Assembly: GCF_043290135.1 (NCBI RefSeq)
Contig: NC_134704.1
Span: 15,516,001 to 15,580,000, forward strand
Reading direction: 5' to 3'
Source: Rhipicephalus microplus
Taxonomy: Eukaryota; Arthropoda; Arachnida; Ixodida; Ixodidae
Length of the DNA stretch: 64,000 nt
Part shown: one piece after another, positions 36,301 to 43,670 of the stretch
Numbering within the stretch: position 1 is the stretch's first letter
Layout of the letters: every line of letters starts with the position of its first letter
Notes under the pieces: model-generated
What the model was told of the DNA's origin: nothing
The model's input: the letters and a program-made list of their open reading frames with translations, nothing else
Database searches by the model: none
Position numbers and translations under genes: made by a program

Positions 36301-37943
36301 GCTACCATGTTGCAGAAATCGTCGATATCATTTCTGGGAGACCAGTGTTTTTTTCTAGTTTCCAGAAACCTGCGACATGATGGCGACATATGGCCCTTCG
36401 GGTCAGTCATGGCGATAGCAAATCCTGTTGTCGTCACTCGAAAATCATGTGCATGTGTCTGGGCCTAAAGTTTCGTGTTTGTACGAAGCAACTGTTGGTT
36501 GGTGCGGGCAGTTTTGTGACCTTCGCTTGTTGTGTGCTTGTCAGCCGAAAAGTCTGTACACTCGCACTGTTCATGAGCCCCGCTGTGGTGCACAGATAAT
36601 TAAAAATGACTGGGTTTTTTTGCGCACAGATAAAAAGAAAACAATACGGCATGCAGCAGTGGGCGAACGGGGGTAGGGAGCGAGGCGAGGGGGATCTGTA
36701 AAATAGTAAAAAACAGAAGAGCTCCAAAGGGCAAGAAAGAGTTTAGTGTCGGTTAGCGTGAGTGCAGTGGATAAATGAAGGGGGTGAAAGGAGAAAAAAA
36801 AAAGCATAGTTTTGGTGACTGAAGTAGGGGGTGTGTCTATTACACAAGTGCATTCATTATGCGAGTAAATACAGTAAAGCAAATATCATAGACAGTTTCT
36901 TTTTCTTTTCCAGGTTGCTGAAGATACATTGCTGAGGCATGGCAACACGATTCAGGAGATCAGCTCAAAGTCAAAGGAAGTGGAAAAGTTGCTTCCTCTG
37001 TTACCTTCTACCAAAAACAAACTCGGTCATCTTAAGGAGTCGTGGGATGCAATTCAGCAAATCGTATCCCGGATAGGCCCACCACTGTCATTGGTCATAG
37101 GTGTGTACATGTTCATCACTTCATGTGGAAGTTTGTTATTTTCTGTGTGACTTTGTAGCTAACTACTGAAACTAGCATGGCCAATATGTTCTAGATTCTC
37201 ACTAAAGAGAAATATTTTAACACTTGTTAAATCGAACAACTGCCTCTAACATGACTAGTTTCATGGTCAAACTCTGCAGTCCAGCTCACTTCCCAGTAAA
37301 TGGAACGCCTGTTAAACAGACCATTTTAGCGCGACAGCGTTAAAGGGCTCATTTTGCAGAAATGAAAAATTCCGGTGTGAGGGTTATTGGTTGTGAGTGA
37401 AAAATTGTCATTTTGTCTGCGACCGAAAAAGTGAGAAAGACGCTTATGAAATAAATATAAAAATGTTTAGTTCGAATGAAAATAGAAACCGAGACCGCTT
37501 GCGTGGCCAGCAAGTGTTCTATCACGAAGCCACAGTACTGTTTGAAAATGCTTTGCAAAAACACTATATGAACGTCAAGTAGTGCAAGGAGGTTTAACGC
37601 ATGTTATGTAATCTCCTTGTGGGTCGGAATCATGCGGGGTGTCATAACATGTGAATTTAAAGACAATTTATTGAATCTGTGACAGGCTGTGGTAATGGGC
37701 TGGTTGAGGCTCGACTTTTCCTATAACTGTTTCATTAGAGATTTATTGTCTGTTCCAGATTTTGAAAACATCAGCCACCCTACATCGCCGACGATAATGC
37801 CCCTAACAGGGTACACTAAACAGTGGAACGACCTCGCAGGTGAGCTTGAAAAATGGCTCAAGGCTCGCGAAAATGAACTGAAGGCCCTCAAGGTCGACTA
37901 CGGTGATGAGGAGTCCGTCAACTCCGCCATTGAGTACCTAAAG
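5685..37943 (+). CDS. Dys: Dystrophin, central and distal rod domain; 24 exons, partial at both ends
   Basis: Dystrophin links cortical actin to the dystroglycan complex at the plasma membrane. Its long middle part is a flexible rod of spectrin-like triple helices. Joining the 24 exons listed separately gives 4410 nt without a stop, with all phases matching. The translation is a chain of amphipathic coiled-coil repeats with spaced tryptophans (RQWDK, KLWADV, KRWEDL, SKWNTV, EDWTKL, RRWKSI, ESWDAI). Assignment to dystrophin rather than spectrin, nesprin or spectraplakin rests on recalled vertebrate similarity: [15 protein letters not shown] (exon 16) matches the repeat-16 segment [29 protein letters not shown] (exon 9) and NLQVE (exon 13) match utrophin/dystrophin. 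The order then follows repeats 16-19 and hinge 3. The actin-binding N-terminus and the WW/EF/ZZ C-terminus are outside the window. Introns are large and full of transposons. Confidence 0.95.
6366..6509 (+). CDS. Dys: Dys window exon 2
   Basis: 48 codons, phase 0 to 0, acceptor TTTTTCCCAG, donor GTCAGT. It encodes helices B and C of the repeat begun in exon 1 and ends with the canonical helix-C tryptophan motif LNRQWDK. Confidence 0.93.
7013..7192 (+). CDS. Dys: Dys window exon 3
   Basis: 60 codons, phase 0 to 0, acceptor TTTTTCTTGCAG, donor GTATGA. It encodes the start of the next repeat; the helix-A signature is [17 protein letters not shown]. It ends inside the repeat ([10 protein letters not shown]). 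Confidence 0.93.
7315..7530 (+). repeat. Degenerate Ruka-like SINE
   Basis: GTGGTTTAGGGGTTGTGGTTGCACGGCTGCTGACCC keeps an A-box-like start. A B-box-like segment (AAGATCGAGTCACAGC) appears twice, suggesting a small internal duplication. The body GGTGAAGTGCTAGAGGCTCG resembles the other copies. Confidence 0.5.
7928..8141 (+). CDS. Dys: Dys window exon 4
   Basis: 71 codons plus one base (phase 0 in, phase 1 out). Acceptor TTCTGTACAG, donor GTGAGT. It completes a repeat ([19 protein letters not shown]). The split codon is completed by exon 5 to give Asn. Confidence 0.93.
8980..9083 (+). CDS. Dys: Dys window exon 5
   Basis: 104 nt, phase 1 in and 0 out. Acceptor ATCTTCTAG, donor GTAAGC. It encodes [20 protein letters not shown] and an acidic helix, the first helix of a repeat. 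The matching split codon with exon 4 supports the exact boundary. Confidence 0.92.
9591..9905 (+). CDS. Dys: Dys window exon 6
   Basis: 105 codons, phase 0 to 0; acceptor AAAAATTTCAG, donor GTGAGT. It starts [20 protein letters not shown] and ends one repeat at VVKRWEDL. It then opens the following one at [19 protein letters not shown]. The DLE(N/K)FL..HP(D/E)(D/E)RIP segment is the kind of sequence I recall from other dystrophins. Confidence 0.94.
10609..10737 (+). CDS. Dys: Dys window exon 7
   Basis: 43 codons, phase 0 to 0, acceptor AACTCTTACAG, donor GTATGC. It encodes [20 protein letters not shown] and a following helix with alternating leucines. The open frame extends upstream into intron, so the start is set by the AG acceptor and phase. 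Confidence 0.9.
11374..11547 (+). CDS. Dys: Dys window exon 8
   Basis: 58 codons, phase 0 to 0, acceptor ACCAAATGTAG, donor GTATTT. It encodes [17 protein letters not shown] and ends [13 protein letters not shown]. It leads in frame into [14 protein letters not shown] of exon 9. Confidence 0.92.
12069..12224 (+). CDS. Dys: Dys window exon 9
   Basis: 52 codons, phase 0 to 0, acceptor GGTGTGCAG, donor [26 protein letters not shown] and the ending YNQLGAK closely recall vertebrate utrophin and dystrophin at the same place. This is one of the strongest family diagnostics in the window. Confidence 0.95.
12498..12650 (+). repeat. Degenerate Ruka-like SINE
   Basis: A diverged tRNA-like head (GCTGTGCCATTCCGCTGC, then GTGTTCAATTTCCGGTTGC) is followed by a SINE-like body (AACTTAAATTCAGGGGCATG). 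No tail or target duplication is clear. Confidence 0.35.
13172..13321 (+). CDS. Dys: Dys window exon 10
   Basis: 50 codons, phase 0 to 0, acceptor TTCAATTAG, donor GTAAAT. It encodes [20 protein letters not shown] followed by ALHNWMAAT. This parallels the vertebrate VTE-x-K...LxLxRxMxKEM...LxxWLAAT segment (about repeat 12). Confidence 0.95.
14063..14239 (+). CDS. Dys: Dys window exon 11
   Basis: 59 codons, phase 0 to 0, acceptor TTCGCTTCCACAG, donor GTGAGT. It completes the repeat begun in exon 10. The helix-C motif is [18 protein letters not shown]. Confidence 0.93.
15406..16160. repeat. Composite repeat with two 240-bp-spaced units and an inverted fragment
   Basis: A unit starting CATTAGCAGCCATTGGCATG at about 15648 recurs at about 15888 (CATTAGCAGCCACTGGCATG). 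The two stay similar for about 200 bases, through CTAGTATATACCATGAA to AGCGCAAGCCGTAAGAAA. A reverse-complement fragment of the unit start lies at 15559-15595. The left side begins GGGGCGAAGCTCCTTATGGC. This is probably a mobile or satellite-related element; family not recognised. Confidence 0.6.
16205..16345 (+). repeat. 12-bp minisatellite (GACGGACGCATG-like)
   Basis: About eleven to twelve diverged 12-base units such as GACAGATGCATG, AACGGATGCAGG, AACAGACGCATG and GACGGACGAATG follow each other. Open frames on both strands across it are a by-product of the period being a multiple of three. Confidence 0.8.
16757..16897 (+). CDS. Dys: Dys window exon 12
   Basis: 47 codons, phase 0 to 0, acceptor CACTCTTGTAG, donor GTTAGG. 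It encodes helix A of the next repeat ([19 protein letters not shown]) and ends GQRKLK. By order it corresponds to about repeat 13. Confidence 0.92.
17156..17840. mobile_element. hAT-like non-autonomous element, complete copy
   Basis: Ends TAGGCTTGTGCAAAT and TTTGCCCAAGCCTA are inverted repeats. An exact 8-bp duplication CTTTTATT flanks both sides (17148-17155, 17841-17848). It is 685 bp with an AT-rich interior and no transposase. This copy defines the family ends for the others. Confidence 0.85.
18434..18592 (+). CDS. Dys: Dys window exon 13
   Basis: 53 codons, phase 0 to 0, donor GTTATT. The acceptor CACTCGCAG before NLQVEM is chosen over a second in-frame AG nine bases later because NLQVE is also present in utrophin. 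Helix C ends [13 protein letters not shown]. Confidence 0.91.
19735..19974 (+). CDS. Dys: Dys window exon 14
   Basis: 80 codons, phase 0 to 0, acceptor TTTCTTTTCTTTAG, donor GTGAGG. It encodes a low-helix Ser-rich linker ([16 protein letters not shown]), then [20 protein letters not shown]. It corresponds by order to the atypical short repeat 14 region of vertebrates. Confidence 0.91.
20860..21230. other. GC-richer island inside an AT-rich Dys intron
   Basis: CpG-containing words cluster here (GTAGACGCGG, GGTCGCGAACG, CGGCCCGTCCGGTAGCG). The surrounding intron is AT-rich. It may be an old insertion or a regulatory segment; no exon or clear core promoter is seen. Confidence 0.3.
21300..21450 (+). 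repeat. tRNA-like SINE fragment
   Basis: CCTGGTTAGCTCAATCTTTAG and GGTCCTGGGCTTGACTGCTG resemble Pol III A and B boxes. The spacing is tRNA-like but no acceptor stem forms. Confidence 0.35.
21665..21967 (+). CDS. Dys: Dys window exon 15
   Basis: 101 codons, phase 0 to 0, acceptor CCACTTGCAG, donor GTAGGT. It finishes one repeat ([20 protein letters not shown]) and starts the next ([19 protein letters not shown]), about repeat 15. Confidence 0.92.
23265..23669 (+). CDS. Dys: Dys window exon 16
   Basis: 135 codons, the longest exon; phase 0 to 0, acceptor TATACCAACAG, donor GTGAGC. It completes repeat 15 ([15 protein letters not shown]) and crosses a proline-containing linker. It then begins repeat 16 with [16 protein letters not shown] and the diagnostic [15 protein letters not shown]. 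In vertebrates, repeats 16-17 bind nNOS; whether the tick protein does is unknown. Confidence 0.96.
23704..24331. mobile_element. hAT-like non-autonomous element
   Basis: Ends TAGGCTCGTGCGAATATTC and TTTGCACAAGCCTA match the family. The flanks GTTTTGTC (23696-23703) and GTTTTCTC (24332-24339) agree at seven of eight positions, a slightly decayed target duplication. The 628-bp interior is similar to the other copies. Confidence 0.78.
24884..25056 (+). CDS. Dys: Dys window exon 17
   Basis: 57 codons plus two bases (phase 0 in, 2 out), acceptor TGAATTTCTGCAG, donor GTGCGC. It encodes helices B and C of repeat 16, ending [16 protein letters not shown]. The split codon is completed by exon 18 as Ser. 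Confidence 0.94.
25346..25404. repeat. Nested palindromes built from ACTAGGCG
   Basis: ACTAGGCG-TATTAA-CGCCTAGT is a perfect inverted repeat. It is followed by further direct and inverted copies of the same word (TTAATACTAGGCATTAATACTAGGCG). It lies directly at the 5' break of the LINE fragment. Confidence 0.6.
25412..26152 (+). mobile_element. 5'-truncated LINE (RTE-like) tail with the end of its reverse-transcriptase ORF
   Basis: The frame through TAG at about 26066 encodes the C-terminal part of a non-LTR reverse transcriptase: [39 protein letters not shown] and [14 protein letters not shown]. The RT catalytic FADD-type motif and the endonuclease are absent, so it is a typical 5'-truncated copy. 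The 3' end is GATGATAATGATGAC, a short-repeat tail of the kind RTE-clade elements have. Family-level naming is from memory. Confidence 0.72.
26153..26836. mobile_element. hAT-like non-autonomous element abutting the LINE tail
   Basis: Ends TAGGCGTGTGCAAATATTC and TATGCACAGGCCTA match the family. The 8-bp flanks do not match cleanly, perhaps because the insertion lies in the repetitive LINE tail. Confidence 0.65.
27795..27945 (+). CDS. Dys: Dys window exon 18
   Basis: 151 nt, phase 2 in and 0 out, acceptor TATCTTTTCAG, donor GTAAAA. It encodes repeat 17 helix [21 protein letters not shown] then [10 protein letters not shown]. This parallels FHYDIKIFNQWLTEAEQFL of vertebrates. Confidence 0.93.
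28445..28620 (+). CDS. Dys: Dys window exon 19
   Basis: 58 codons plus two bases (phase 0 in, 2 out), acceptor TTGCTCTTGCAG, donor GTAGGC. It encodes repeat 17 helices B and C ([20 protein letters not shown]), closely similar to the vertebrate ILQEKLGSLNLRWQEV. Confidence 0.94.
29225..29410 (+). repeat. G-tract cluster, potential G-quadruplex region
   Basis: Eight or more runs of 4-13 guanines occur in about 185 bases (for example near 29279-29287, 29319-29331, 29348-29355, 29390-29406). It lies in the sense strand of the intron 450 bases upstream of window exon 20. Confidence 0.8.
29860..30010 (+). CDS. Dys: Dys window exon 20
   Basis: 151 nt, phase 2 in and 0 out, acceptor AATTTCCTAG, donor GTGAGT. 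It encodes repeat 18 helix [20 protein letters not shown] then [10 protein letters not shown]. It is preceded by the G-tract cluster in the intron. Confidence 0.92.
30258..30329 (+). repeat. (TAA)n microsatellite, about 24 units
   Basis: An uninterrupted run of TAA for about 72 bases, in the intron just after window exon 20. Confidence 0.95.
30903..31147 (-). mobile_element. Putative 3' LTR of the truncated Ty3/gypsy element
   Basis: Reading the minus strand, the pol stop codon is followed by a G-rich tract (GGCGGGGGCAAAT) acting as a likely polypurine tract, then TGTGAAGAAGAAAG. An AATAAA signal lies further on, and a TAACA end is at 30903. The exact outer limit is tentative because there is no second LTR to compare. 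Confidence 0.5.
31183..33005 (-). pseudogene. Ty3/gypsy pol fragment: RNase H and integrase, 5'-truncated
   Basis: One open frame encodes, in order, the end of reverse transcriptase, an RNase H domain (Asp in [12 protein letters not shown], then [20 protein letters not shown] and HSDADALSR), a zinc-binding GCPDCQ region and an integrase core. The integrase triad is complete: Asp in GIDLYGPLP, Asp in LLSDRGRAF, and Glu in [11 protein letters not shown], with 35 residues between the last two. Gag, protease and most of the reverse transcriptase are missing. Homology begins near [14 protein letters not shown] at about 33000; the further upstream open frame is unrelated. It lies antisense in a Dys intron. 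The intact frame suggests a fairly recent insertion. Confidence 0.88.
33300..33392 (-). repeat. tRNA-like SINE head
   Basis: On the minus strand GTGCCTCAGTGGTAGAAT and GATCTGGGTTTGAATCCCATC give A- and B-box matches. The ends do not pair, so it is not called a tRNA gene. Confidence 0.4.
33874..33962 (-). repeat. Ruka-like SINE, 3' fragment
   Basis: TTGATTGATTTGTGGGGTTTACAGCCC followed by GAGAGACGCGGTAGTGGAGGGCTCCGGAAATT matches the tail half of the copy at 58573. The tRNA-like head is missing. Confidence 0.65.
34022..34132 (+). CDS. Dys: Dys window exon 21
   Basis: 37 codons, phase 0 to 0, acceptor long T tract ending TTTCCAG, donor GTAAGT. It encodes [20 protein letters not shown] and ends [10 protein letters not shown], the B helix of repeat 18. 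The helix-C tryptophan of this repeat is not seen here or in exon 22. Confidence 0.91.
34354..34524 (+). CDS. Dys: Dys window exon 22
   Basis: 57 codons, phase 0 to 0, acceptor CTTACTTTTCAG, donor GTATTG. It encodes [20 protein letters not shown] and a charged helix ending GESPPEVK. It bridges the end of repeat 18 and start of repeat 19. Confidence 0.91.
35681..36874. mobile_element. Second Tigger-related element, non-coding
   Basis: Left end CCATATTTACTTGCGTAATG and right end CATTATGCGAGTAAATACAG are inverted repeats related to those at 819-2219. The flanks are TA on both sides. The 1.19-kb interior has no recognisable transposase. Confidence 0.7.
36914..37100 (+). CDS. Dys: Dys window exon 23
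   Basis: 62 codons plus one base (phase 0 in, 1 out), acceptor TTTCTTTTCCAG, donor GTGTGT. It encodes the end of repeat 19 ([19 protein letters not shown]), then PPLSLVI, the start of the hinge-3 region. Confidence 0.92.
37759..37943 (+). CDS. Dys: Dys window exon 24 (hinge 3 and start of repeat 20)
   Basis: 185 nt, phase 1 in and 0 out, acceptor CTGTTCCAG, donor GTCAGC. It encodes the Pro/Thr/Ser-rich hinge ([19 protein letters not shown]) followed by helix A of repeat 20 ([19 protein letters not shown]). It is the last dystrophin exon I can find; it ends phase 0, so the next exon downstream of the window should begin at a codon boundary. Confidence 0.92.
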
Positions 37944-38987
37944 GTCAGCGCATGCACATTCTTAAATGTTTATGCTAAGCATGGCTGCATGACACGGCTT
38001 GCATCACGTAACCTATTATTTACACGGCATGCTCGTCCTTGTTTTACTGTTATTTTCAGCATAATTTCGAGATAAATTCATTTTGTGCATTCCTTTGTGG
38101 ATACCCTTCTTGGTGCGTTCTTTTTATGTTCGTATTATTTGTGTTTGCTTTGTCTTTATGTTTTAAGTGCTGTGTGCTGTACAAAGAAAATGGAAGTATA
38201 TCTTAGAAAAATGCCTGGTGTGCCATCTGAAATCGACATAGACAACCACTGCTTTTCAAAGCTCAGACATAGTGCTGCCTACATCATTTGTTTGTCAGGT
38301 TTCTATATCCCAATATGAACGTATTGATGGTGCTTTAAATGATTCAGAAGTGAGGAACGCTTGCACTTGGGCATATGCTTCAGAAGTTTGAACGAAGTCT
38401 TCATGACTTTAATAAAATAAACTTCGTATTGATAACGGGCTTGTAGGCTTCCATACTTGAGTACTAGTGACAAGCTGAAAGGACTATGGTGGTGTACTTA
38501 TATTATTATTTCTAATTTTAAGCACAAATAATAAAAAGGCTTGTGCTCTTGCCAGTAGACTGTTGAACCTACAGTGATCTTCTTGCTGTCGACAGTTGCT
38601 CAATTAGTCTGTGAATTTACTGCACACTTCTTTGAGTTCCCTGTCTTTCCGTAGTTGGTTCAATGTTTGGCCTTGGGAAACAAAAAAAGACTGCAATTTG
38701 GGTTAATTGAACTGTGATTACAATGTGAACGTTAAAGAAAATTAAGTTGGGCACATCTTCGATCAAATTAATGTCTTGGATGCAGTGAGCAAGTTAGTGC
38801 AAAGCTATATCTTGAATCTAGCATAACCAGTTTAATCTAGCAGCTGCAGTCGGGATTGTGCAGCATTGAGGAACTTTTACTTTAGCTGCTTTGTTGTAGA
38901 AGGCTATCATTATTGTATAACTCAAACATTATCTCATACGAGAGTGGTGGCTTGGGCGAGACAAAACAGACTAAGACTCTCATTTAA

Positions 38988-39547
38988 GGTGGCCCTGAAA
39001 CACTTTTTCATAACCATGGAATGGATTCACTGAAAACGTTTATTGCCTCGCGATTTTAACGCTGCAAAAATTTAAAGAATCCGTTCAGTACGAGCGGAGT
39101 TACAAAATAATTGTCGCACGCTTCAATCGCGTTCTCTCTACTCTCGTCCTGGCGAAAGTGCTGGAGGCTAAGCAGAGAGGGATGGCAGGGGCAAATAAAA
39201 TAGGTCACCATGTGTGCCTCATGACCTTGAGCACTTTTTTTTCATCTAATACGCGGCTTTTTCCGTGTGATCGCGCGCACACGCATGGACGAGTCGCGGC
39301 CTATCGCGGTGATCTCTGTAACGACCGGGCGCGCCATGGCTGATAACTGGCCTTCTACACGCGATTTATGAGTGTCTTCCGTCATTTCTCGAGAGAAGAG
39401 AAAGCAATTTTTAAATGATTTTTGTAATTTATTGTGAATTGCAGGCCCTATGCTGTGCTATGACATTTGGCTCGCGTGTTCTCGGGAGCCTCTACTATCG
39501 ATCGGCAGCGTTTTCTGACCATGCTAAAGAAGTGTTGCAGGGCCACT
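38988..39547. mobile_element. TTAA-flanked MITE, second copy, uninterrupted
   Basis: Ends GGTGGCCCTGAAACAC and GTGTTGCAGGGCCACT lie between TTAA (38984-38987, 39548-39551). Internal words (TACGAGCGGAGTTAC, TTTTCTGACCATGCT) match the split copy at 455-2422. It is 560 bp with no ORF. Confidence 0.78.
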
Positions 39548-40449
39548 TTAAAGTCTCTCATTTAAAGACGAGGACTCTTTTTTTTGTAATATTGTAAGCA
39601 TATCAGCCGTTCGTATTATTGTTTAATTTAGGAGCTGTAGAAACGCATGGGCGACTGTTGGCCTTCGCCAACTTGCATTTCAAGCCCTGTCGAGGCAAAC
39701 CCTTTTTTGTGGCACAGACGTTATCCCGTCTATCTTTTAGCCCTATGAAGGTGGCTTCACCTGCGTTTGCGTGTTGTGTGGGCAAAGCACGCTTTACAGG
39801 TGTAGGTCGAGTGAAAAAGGGCGAGTGATTGCACTTTATCAAAGAGGGATGGCTCTTTGGCTGATGCTGGGGTGAGGGTAGATAGGTACAATCTAAAGAG
39901 GAAGACCTAAGAACGCCCCCGGCGATGACGAATAGTCGGGCGACGAGTGGTCTCCCCGAAGAACTACATAAGGCCGTCCACGCCAGTCAGCAAAGATAAG
40001 TACCACGGGCTTGCTTGTTTATTCATCTCGATAAAGCATGCATTAATATTTCGTTTTCATATGCGCGTCGTTTAGGTGAACTTTTTGAATCGTGATGGAG
40101 GCATGGAGATGTTGTGGATGCCGGCAGTTAAGTACGCTGAGAGCGCGCTTTTGGCAAAGCTCTGTAACTGTCTCTAAAATAAATATTTGCATAGTTGTGT
40201 TATTTGTAGTGTGGCTTGCGTATGGTTATCCGAAATCATGAATGTTGCTTTGCCTATACTAAGTTACTAGCAGCGCTGCTATTAACCGATATGCCGCACT
40301 ATTTTCTTCTTTCGCCGAAACAGTAATTGCTGGTATCGCGTGGCGTCTTGTTTCGCGCGAGCACTGCTAATGGGAGGAATATGTGACTGACGAATTTGGA
40401 CAACTTGAGGCACATCTGTGGACTCAGCGGTGGCTATGGCGTATATCAC

Positions 40450-41060
40450 GCGCCCAGGCCCGAGCTGGAATCACCGTTATGCACAAAGGCGTCGGTGAAA
40501 CGGAGAAGTAGACAAAGGGTGCGAGAAACAATTTGGGGGGAGGGGGAGAGTCGGGTTAATGAGGAGGTGCAGCTGTGCGGGTAGAAGCGAAGCCACCGCG
40601 AGCGCCGCAAAGAAACGTGCCAACACCGGCGGCACGCGCTCGCGTGTGATTTCGGGGACCGGAAATGAGTCGTTGGGAGGCCGCCAGATTGGTGGCGGCA
40701 ACGGTGTGTTGTCTCGGACCCGGAAGCCGGTTTCCGTGCTCCGTTTGTTCGCTCGCACACTCGTCGTAAAGCCGAACGGGCGCCATTTTGGTTTATGGTT
40801 CTTCCTCCCCGTTGTTCCTCTCTCGCCCCGCCGAGTTCCGCGCCGTTCATTGCCTTCCTTCCTCCATTCGTTTTTTTATTGTCTTCTCTATTTTACCGCC
40901 GCGCCCGACGACGCGTTCTTTGGCTTCGTCCTCGTCAGCCTGCAGCCGCGTGTTTGGCTTCTGCGCGTGTTGCGACAGTGCCGGCCCAGGCCAGACGTGC
41001 GCGCGAGGATGACGTCACTGCGGTGCCTAATGGTCCTTTCGCTCTGCCACGATAAATGGC
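40450..41060 (+). promoter_or_regulatory. GC/CpG-rich promoter-like island with ETS, YY1 and CRE motifs
   Basis: Contains CCGGAAGCCGG (ETS type) near 40720, GGGCGCCATTTTGG (YY1 type) near 40778 and GATGACGTCACT (CRE) near 41007, in a CpG-dense segment. Such a set is typical of TATA-less promoters. Direction and transcript are not shown by the sequence. Open frames here are likely due to high GC. Confidence 0.4.
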
Positions 41061-41283
41061 GTGTCGGGCTAGACAGGAGTCGATTAAGTTTATTAAGCGG
41101 CAACCGCGAGAAAGCGCATTGGTGTGGCGCCACCTCGCGTCGTCAAAGCATGACGTATACGTAAAGCCACGCAACTTCGAATGGGTAGCGCATAAGACAC
41201 GTATACAATACGACAGAGACGTAGACAGCGCAAGCGCTACCTCCAAACCACGTCCTCTGTACGTCTCTATCTTTTGTACGCGT

Positions 41284-42127
41284 TGTTGCGACCGGGGTTT
41301 CCAGACACCGGAGGTCCGGGATGAAGTTGTCGAGGCAGGAGGAAGAGAGACTTGAAGAGGGTTTATTTACAATATATACATTGCGAACTCCCTACACGGT
41401 GAGCCCTCAAACGTGGCAGGCCTCTACATGACTCCTAACATAGCGCTCCATGGTGCTTGGTTCTACATGGTTCTGCTCGGTTCTGCTCTGTTCTGCCTGG
41501 TTCTCTTCTCGAAAAAAAGCACACCGAATGAGCCGTGGGGGCTCATTATAAAGGGTCTGTCCTCCCCAGATCCCTAGATCGGGGACCGCGTACAGAGGGC
41601 ACCGTCCAACCACGGATCACACATTACCCGCGAGGGTGACGAGCACGCACGGTCCACGTGAACGTTCAAAATTGAAGCGTGGTCACTGCACGGCCATGTG
41701 GCACGAACGTGGCTCCTCCTCGTCAAGGGGTGTCGCTGGGCGAGGGGTCTGAAGTTGATGACTGCATCCATCGAAAGGGCCGCCGTAAACAAGCTTCAAA
41801 TGGTCGCCGAACGACTCGTTCAATTAGCGGGACGATTTCCGGCCGCCGCCGCCGCCGTCATCTTCCAAAGAAGAAGCTGCACTTGTGGTCTCCCGAACTG
41901 CTCACGGTGTCGTGGCGGCAAGACGCCGCACCCTCCGGCCAGGGGGGAACAATACATGGCGGACACAGGCCGCCAACCCGTTTGGCGACTAAAAAGGAAC
42001 ATCAAAAGGAACGCCGATCCACTGTCAGACCTGGCGCCGGTCCTAACAGTAGGCAGCCGGTCGTTCGGTTTGGTTTGAAGATTAAAGGAGCGCCGCTCCC
42101 TCTTCAGCTCCGGCGCCGGTCACAACA
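41284..42127 (-). repeat. LTR (3' LTR in element orientation)
   Basis: 844 bp, TG...CA ends. Aligned by eye with the other LTR it shows one difference (G at about 41746 against A at about 46495). No convincing polypurine tract is seen just inside it. Confidence 0.9.
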
Positions 42128-43670
42128 GCTCGTCCGCCGGCGGGAGAAGCGACCTGAGGGTGACCAGCTGCACAGGTTGCTCGAAGTGTCGCTGTGTAGT
42201 GCTGTCTTCCAGGCCACTGCTGATGACGCTCAGCCAAGGACTCTTTCCCTCTCGTTCCTTGTGGCTCCCCTCTGGGAAAAGCATTCATACACACCACCAC
42301 AGGCACGGGAGAGCACCCTGCCCGCACTGAGACACGTCGAGTCCGACAAATTATCCAAAAGCAACCTTACGTAAGCAGTATTACCAAACACAAAGCAGCA
42401 ATCGGGACGTTTCTCTTGAGGTTTCACCAAAACTCCTAATCCCGATCCGATAATAATCTTCCCATCAAACTGCTTTCAAGAAAACTAATTGTCAAGTGAT
42501 GCGCTCACCGTGGCATACCCGAGTGCCTGCGTGAGTAATCCGCCGTAACCCACCAGGTATCATACTCATAAAATGAAGCATTTTACTTCACGCTATCTTT
42601 TAGTTCCCGAAATTTAGTGCCGCCAAAGCCAGTCGTCAATTCCTCTTGAGAAGACGAAAGCATAACTGCCGTGCTGCACCTGCATTAGGAACCTCTTTAT
42701 TATACATCCGCAAACGCACATCACAGTGCGCCTGCCTGGAGGAGATACCACCTAACCGTTCCCTTGCTGTTGCCACTTTCACAAAGCATACATATAAACT
42801 CACGAGCTAGCTTCTCTTACACACCGGACACATGCGAACAAAACATTAAATGAACAACAAAAAAAGTTTCGCATGAATCCTGAAAAATCTCGCAAGCAAT
42901 AACTTTGCGTCTCTACGCTCAGTCATAATTAGTTCATAACGTTGCTCCTGCTCATTTACACGTATCTACCATGACGCAGGCTCCTATGCGTGTCGTTTAT
43001 GCAATCGCACAACGCTTACCTTAGCTAAACGTACAACGCCCAAGAAATGAACAAAACCAAAAAATGTGTTACCTAAACACTATTTGGTAGACGAGATTCT
43101 TAAAAAACACATTAAAATCCAAAACAACTTAAACAGTCAAAAGCAAATTTCAAAACAAAATAAATCCACTAATGACCATCGTCAAAAGCTCACGGATGTC
43201 TACTCCTTTTTGGGACTAACGCGCGGTGTCGCGTCCTGTGGGTCCTTTTAGGCGAACGGGAAATGGAACAATGGCAAAACCCATTCGCTTCGCCTCCGAC
43301 CCCCGCAAAGCTCTGCGCTGACAACCTGCGTTCTTACTCTCGCTGAGTACCTCGCACTCCCGCAGTCCATCAAACATGCCGTCGATAGAGCGACGAAAGG
43401 GTCTGCCTTTCTACCCAACGTGCTTTTTTTTTTTTTCGTTTTGTCCGGCGGCTCGGACGCATACAAACCAACTCCGGTGCCGATGACAAACGCCTAATTC
43501 TGTACGCTCTAATGCGTGTCACTATCCTTCCAATAGATCTATACAACGCATATAGGCTACCAAAATGATAGAGCGCTAACGAAAACAAAGTACAAACGAG
43601 TTATTTACAAAATCACAAAAACAAACAAAATGTCCCTTTCAACAGTCCCGAGTCGACGTTTTCCGAGAGG
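42128..43670 (-). other. Non-coding 3' interior of the LTR element
   Basis: About 1.5 kb between the ORF end and the 3' LTR in element orientation. It is AT-rich in its middle (42400-43250) with no open frame or domain I recognise. A pol gene would be expected here in an autonomous relative. Confidence 0.6.

Noticed and set aside
41679..42374. Long open frames within and across the LTR
   Set aside because: They repeat in both LTRs, run against the element's coding direction and contain no domain; caused by GC-rich sequence.
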